In this document: one piece after another, positions 52,087 through 55,150 of the stretch
Layout of the letters: every line of letters starts with the position of its first letter
Numbering within the stretch: position 1 is the stretch's first letter
From: Flavobacteriia bacterium
Lineage (GTDB): Bacteria; Bacteroidota; Bacteroidia; Flavobacteriales_D; Crocinitomicaceae
Assembly (NCBI GenBank): GCA_947446925.1
Contig: CANFHU010000019.1
Location: 1 to 55,150 of the forward strand
DNA: 55,150 nt
Direction of reading: 5' to 3'
The notes under the pieces: model-generated
Seen by the model: the letters and a program-made list of their open reading frames with translations, nothing else
Databases searched by the model: none
Told to the model about the DNA's origin: nothing
Translations under genes and position numbers: made by a program

Positions 52087-53493
52087 ATGAAATTAGTTTT
52101 ATTAATTTTTATTCAACTAGTGTTTATTGGGATTACTTTATCTCAGCAATTACCAGTTTTAGATCAAAATATTTTAAATCGTTACACACTACAACCAGGT
52201 TATACTGGAGAAAATCGCGGTTTACATACATGGGATGGTTTTAGAAATAACTTAGTTGGATTGACTCAAAATCCAACAACATTGGCTTTAAATATCAATT
52301 ACCGTGATAGTGAAAAGCATGGTTTTGGAGCGAATTTGTTATCGGATAAGACCGGATTGTTTTCAAATACTTTTTTTCAATTATCTTATGCCTATAGAAT
52401 TAAGTTAACTAATTCTGCATTATTAAGTTTTGGGATTAGTGCTGGAATTAATCAAAATCGTTTTGATTTTAATTCAGTAATTGTAGAAGATAAGACTGAT
52501 ATTGGAACAATCTCCAATACAGGTAAATTAATGTTTCAAGGTGGTTTAGGAGTTTCTTATTCAACATCCCGCTTTACAGTGGGCGCAGGTTTTCCGAGTT
52601 TGTATAGTTCAAAAGCTTTGTATGAGATTCGTTCAGTACAATATACATACCAATTAGATCCATTGTTTGTGTTGAATTCATCCTATGTATTTGATGTGAC
52701 ATGTTGTAAAGACATAGAATTAATACCTACAGTAATTATACGTGGGCAACACGCATTACCAACATTAGCAGATATTGTAGTAACCGCAAGATATAAGAAG
52801 TTATACTCTTTAACAGCAGGATATCGAACAAATGGGAGTTTCCCAATTGTTGCAATGGCTAATGTATACAAACAGTTAAAGATATATGCAGGCTATGATG
52901 CAAACATAGGCAATTTAGCAATTGCTTCCAAAGGTGGTTTTGAAGCCGGAATTGGATATAAATTTACTTTGTTAAGTGGAAGTGAGCATAAATTAGAGGA
53001 TGCTAGGCTGAAACGTGCCCAAGATAGTTTAAAGAATGTAGTTTCACAGTTGAATGATAAATTAAGTATTTCTGAAAATGATAAACAAAAGAAAACTTCT
53101 GATTTAATTAAAGAAGTTGACAAACTTAAAATTGATAACTCAATTCTTAAAGTTCAAACGGATACATTAAGAGAACAATTAAAAAGAGCAATTTTAAAAG
53201 GTTCAGGTCCATGTAAACATGGAGATCAATATATTGATGAAAACGATGTGACTATTGATAAATCTAATGGATATTTTATTGTTGTTGAATCTTCTAAAAA
53301 TCGGGTTGAATTAGAGAATAGTTTACAAGAATGGAAATTAAAGGAAAAATCAACTTTTATTCTTAAAAAGAAAAATTCTTTATGGTATTTAGTTGCAATC
53401 GAGAAATTAGAAACGAAGAAAGAGGGATTAAAACGATTAAAAGAATTGCGTAAAAAATATCCAAATGCTTGGGTTAGAATTCAAAAAAAATAA
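52087..53493 (+). CDS. PorP/SprF-family outer membrane protein with coiled-coil and SPOR-like tail
   Basis: The 468-residue protein has a signal peptide, then a barrel (about 20-300) with PorP/SprF-family marks: NRYTLQPGYTGENRGLHTWD, GFGANLLSDKTGLFSNTFFQ, LSYAYRIKLTNSALLSFGIS, and GGFEAGIGYKFTLLSGSE at its end. After the barrel comes a coiled coil (about 310-375; RAQDSLKNVVSQLNDKLSIS). A C-terminal domain of about 80 residues (GYFIVVESSKNRVELENSLQ, LWYLVAIEKLETKKEG) has the strand-helix-strand pattern of SPOR domains. SprF-type barrels assist export of type B T9SS substrates, here presumably the upstream protein. The tail could anchor it to peptidoglycan; most family members are about 300-330 residues and lack it. 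Confidence 0.85.
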   Translation: MKLVLLIFIQLVFIGITLSQQLPVLDQNILNRYTLQPGYTGENRGLHTWDGFRNNLVGLTQNPTTLALNINYRDSEKHGFGANLLSDKTGLFSNTFFQLSYAYRIKLTNSALLSFGISAGINQNRFDFNSVIVEDKTDIGTISNTGKLMFQGGLGVSYSTSRFTVGAGFPSLYSSKALYEIRSVQYTYQLDPLFVLNSSYVFDVTCCKDIELIPTVIIRGQHALPTLADIVVTARYKKLYSLTAGYRTNGSFPIVAMANVYKQLKIYAGYDANIGNLAIASKGGFEAGIGYKFTLLSGSEHKLEDARLKRAQDSLKNVVSQLNDKLSISENDKQKKTSDLIKEVDKLKIDNSILKVQTDTLREQLKRAILKGSGPCKHGDQYIDENDVTIDKSNGYFIVVESSKNRVELENSLQEWKLKEKSTFILKKKNSLWYLVAIEKLETKKEGLKRLKELRKKYPNAWVRIQKK

Positions 53494-53526
53494 TGGTTTA
53501 AATTATAAACTAAATTCAGATAAGAT

Positions 53527-54075
53527 ATGAATAAATTAGTGTTATTAATAGTGTTATTTTTTGCAATAAAGTTTGTTTCTGCACAAAATGATTCTACAAA
53601 TACAGTAAATGATATAGTTCTTTTACAATTGTTTGGTTCAGCTGGAGGTACTATTGAAGCTTCTACTGGGCAATCTTTATCATTTTCTATAGGTGAGTTA
53701 TTTGTAAATACAGAATCTAATTTTGGACAGGTGTTTACGCAAGGTTTCCAACAAGGTGATCTGTTTAAAGTATTAGATGTTGTTTCTTTGGAAGATTTAA
53801 AATTTGACGTTTCCGTTTATCCAAATCCTACAAGTTCTTATTTACATGTAAAAGTAGATACAGACAATCGTGCAGTTTTTGGTAAGGATTATGTAGTTGA
53901 ATTGTATGATTTAGTTGGTAAGAAATTAAATGTACCAATGATATATGTTGATGGAATGACATTGCAATTGGATGTACAATATTTGCCAGTTGGTGCATAC
54001 ATAGCGAAGGTTTATGGCGTACAAAACGCAAATTGGGTAAGTTCATTTAAAGTTACTAAGGTAGCTGGTGAATAA
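53527..54075 (+). CDS. Small T9SS type A secreted protein
   Basis: The 182-residue product has a signal peptide (ending KFVSA, then Q). A short N-terminal domain reads GSAGGTIEASTGQSLSFSIG and VFTQGFQQGDLF. A type A sorting domain follows from about 95 (DVSVYPNPTSSYLHVKVD, YDLVGKKLN, LPVGAYIAKVYGV). In Bacteroidota, proteins with this GG...SIGE...TQGFQQ domain are often coded just upstream of long fibre-type proteins, exactly as seen here. It may cap, secrete or anchor that fibre; this is inference from context. Confidence 0.85.
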   Translation: MNKLVLLIVLFFAIKFVSAQNDSTNTVNDIVLLQLFGSAGGTIEASTGQSLSFSIGELFVNTESNFGQVFTQGFQQGDLFKVLDVVSLEDLKFDVSVYPNPTSSYLHVKVDTDNRAVFGKDYVVELYDLVGKKLNVPMIYVDGMTLQLDVQYLPVGAYIAKVYGVQNANWVSSFKVTKVAGE

Positions 54076-54155
54076 CACTTAGACACTACTCAGTGTTACT
54101 GGAAAAAAGTTAAATAAATATAAGTTAAAAGTAGAATAAAATCAAAACCAAACAG

Positions 54156-55150
54156 ATGAAAAAACAAGTACTAAAATCGTTGTTGATCGTTGCATTTTTC
54201 TTTACATTAGGAAATGTATTTGCACAGCAAAAAAGTGACTTAGGGTTTAGTTACCAAGCTGTAGCGCGAGACGCAAGTGGATTGGCAATAAACAACAAAG
54301 CAATTGTGGTAGAGATTAGTATCCGTAAGGGAGGACTAACGGGTATTACACTATGGCAAGAAACGCATGAAGTGAAGACAAACAATTTTGGTTTGTTTAG
54401 TATCGTTATTGGTAAAGGAAACACTACTGGAGTAGGTAAATTAGACAGTTTCAAAGAAATTGATTGGTCGCATATGGATATCTTTACAGGTGTTCGAGCA
54501 GATTTTGGAAATGGTTTATTACCAATGGGTAACGTTCAATTACAATCAATTCCTTATGCATTTATTGCAGATTCAGCGCTGGCTGCTCCTCGATTTAACT
54601 TGAAAGAATTATTAGATGTGAATTCTTCTAATATACAAAAGAATGACATCTTGCGTTGGGATGGTACACAATGGAAATCTGTAAATTTTGATGGGTCTTT
54701 AAATGCTGTATATGCAAAATACAAAGCAGACTCTTTACAGTTGAATACGAATTTGGTAAATATCTACAATGAATTAAAAGCGAAAGCGAGTGCTGATAGT
54801 TTAGCGAATGCAACGTTATTAACTACTCAGATTTCAAATGTTCAAGCAAAAGCTATAGTTGATAGTGTTTTATTCTCTACTAATTTAACTAAAGAGGTTA
54901 CAAATAGAACATCTGCAATCAATGATGTTAAATCAAAATCTCTTTCAGATTCAACTTCATTTAAAACGTTATTAGATAAAGCAAATACGGATTTAGCAAG
55001 CGAAATCACAAATCGTATAGCAGGCGACAATGCAACCAAAGCGAAACAAAAAGCTGATTCTACCTTTTTCAAAGGTGAAATAGATGTGACAAATAGCAAT
55101 TTGACTACAACCGAAATATTGTTAAATACAGAAATTAAAGCAGAAGTTAA
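54156..55150 (+). CDS. Long fibre-like coiled-coil secreted protein, 3' end beyond window
   Basis: The frame runs from an ATG at 54156 to the window edge with no stop (331 complete codons). It has a signal peptide ending NVFA, then Q. An N-terminal domain follows (about 28-140): GFSYQAVARDASGLAINNKA, ITLWQETHEVKTNNFGLFSI, and QLQSIPYAFIADSALAA. That domain is a familiar start of large Bacteroidota surface proteins, in which the middle of the chain can be a fibre. From about 150 on it is a long heptad-like region with repeated ADS and EITNR elements (KAKASADSLANATLLTTQIS, ASEITNRIAGDNATKAKQKA), like phage tail fibre stalks. A trimeric stalk is likely. It has no visible sorting domain yet. Confidence 0.8.
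   Translation, partial: MKKQVLKSLLIVAFFFTLGNVFAQQKSDLGFSYQAVARDASGLAINNKAIVVEISIRKGGLTGITLWQETHEVKTNNFGLFSIVIGKGNTTGVGKLDSFKEIDWSHMDIFTGVRADFGNGLLPMGNVQLQSIPYAFIADSALAAPRFNLKELLDVNSSNIQKNDILRWDGTQWKSVNFDGSLNAVYAKYKADSLQLNTNLVNIYNELKAKASADSLANATLLTTQISNVQAKAIVDSVLFSTNLTKEVTNRTSAINDVKSKSLSDSTSFKTLLDKANTDLASEITNRIAGDNATKAKQKADSTFFKGEIDVTNSNLTTTEILLNTEIKAEV

Noticed and set aside
54073..54098. Hairpin after the 53527 gene as a terminator
   Set aside because: The 7-bp stem (54073-54079 with 54092-54098) has a long loop and no T run after it, and the fibre gene follows closely, so read-through is more likely.
1..55150. tRNA or rRNA genes
   Set aside because: I saw no cloverleaf-type T-loop or rRNA core sequences while reading the gaps between genes; a covariance scan would be needed to exclude a short one.

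Overview
The window is AT-rich chromosomal DNA from a member of the Bacteroidota, most likely Flavobacteriales. A Crocinitomicaceae/Fluviicola-like lineage is my guess, not something I can prove here. The signs are several proteins with type IX secretion system (T9SS) type A or type B C-terminal sorting domains, a PorP/SprF-family protein, a complete Alternative Complex III (act) operon running into cytochrome oxidase genes, candidate promoters of the Bacteroidota form (TTG then TAnnTTTG), weak ribosome binding sites, and housekeeping proteins typical of the phylum. I see no rRNA, tRNA, CRISPR array or prophage.

Layout. At 1-147 lies the 5' end of an IS3-family insertion sequence reading out of the window, followed by a perfect 20-bp palindrome (155-198). 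At 263-6574 the minus strand carries queA, a PLP gamma-synthase/lyase, methylmalonyl-CoA epimerase, a secreted T9SS-type protein, a small barrel-like protein, an rRNA pseudouridine synthase and a YD-repeat-like secreted protein. From 6669 to 15292 come an AddB-like nuclease, aspS, a CHAP-type cell wall hydrolase, a lysozyme-fold-like secreted protein and a lipoprotein. A large LamG/Ig-like T9SS protein (15362-17395) is separated from a VIT1/CCC1 metal transporter by a 388-bp gap that holds an unexplained structured element. A chain-length-determinant-like protein and an O-antigen-ligase-family protein follow, then a SUFU-domain protein, rplY and prs, a 938-residue T9SS type B protein, purT, a lipoprotein, an HI0933-family flavoprotein and a SPOR protein.

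The central block (30164-41942) is a respiratory supercomplex operon: actABCDEF, then coxB and coxA. It would pass electrons from menaquinol through multiheme cytochromes to an A-type oxygen reductase, and it ends in a clear terminator. Next is a tight operon of ruvB, queG, a DUF1800 protein and a secreted DUF1501 protein. Converging on it is a minus-strand operon of rnpA, an S41 C-terminal processing peptidase and a second ligase-family protein. The right end (50951 to the edge) is a surface-protein locus: a type B T9SS protein, a PorP/SprF-like barrel with an unusual coiled-coil plus SPOR-like tail, a small type A protein and the start of a long fibre-like coiled-coil protein.

The most interesting items are the PorP/SprF-SPOR surface-fibre locus, the pseudoknot-capable element at 17450-17585, and a dispersed two-part intergenic repeat (near 18.5, 28.2 and 29.4 kb) whose second part supplies the stop codon and last residues of two unrelated genes. 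I found no clear new defence or mobile system.
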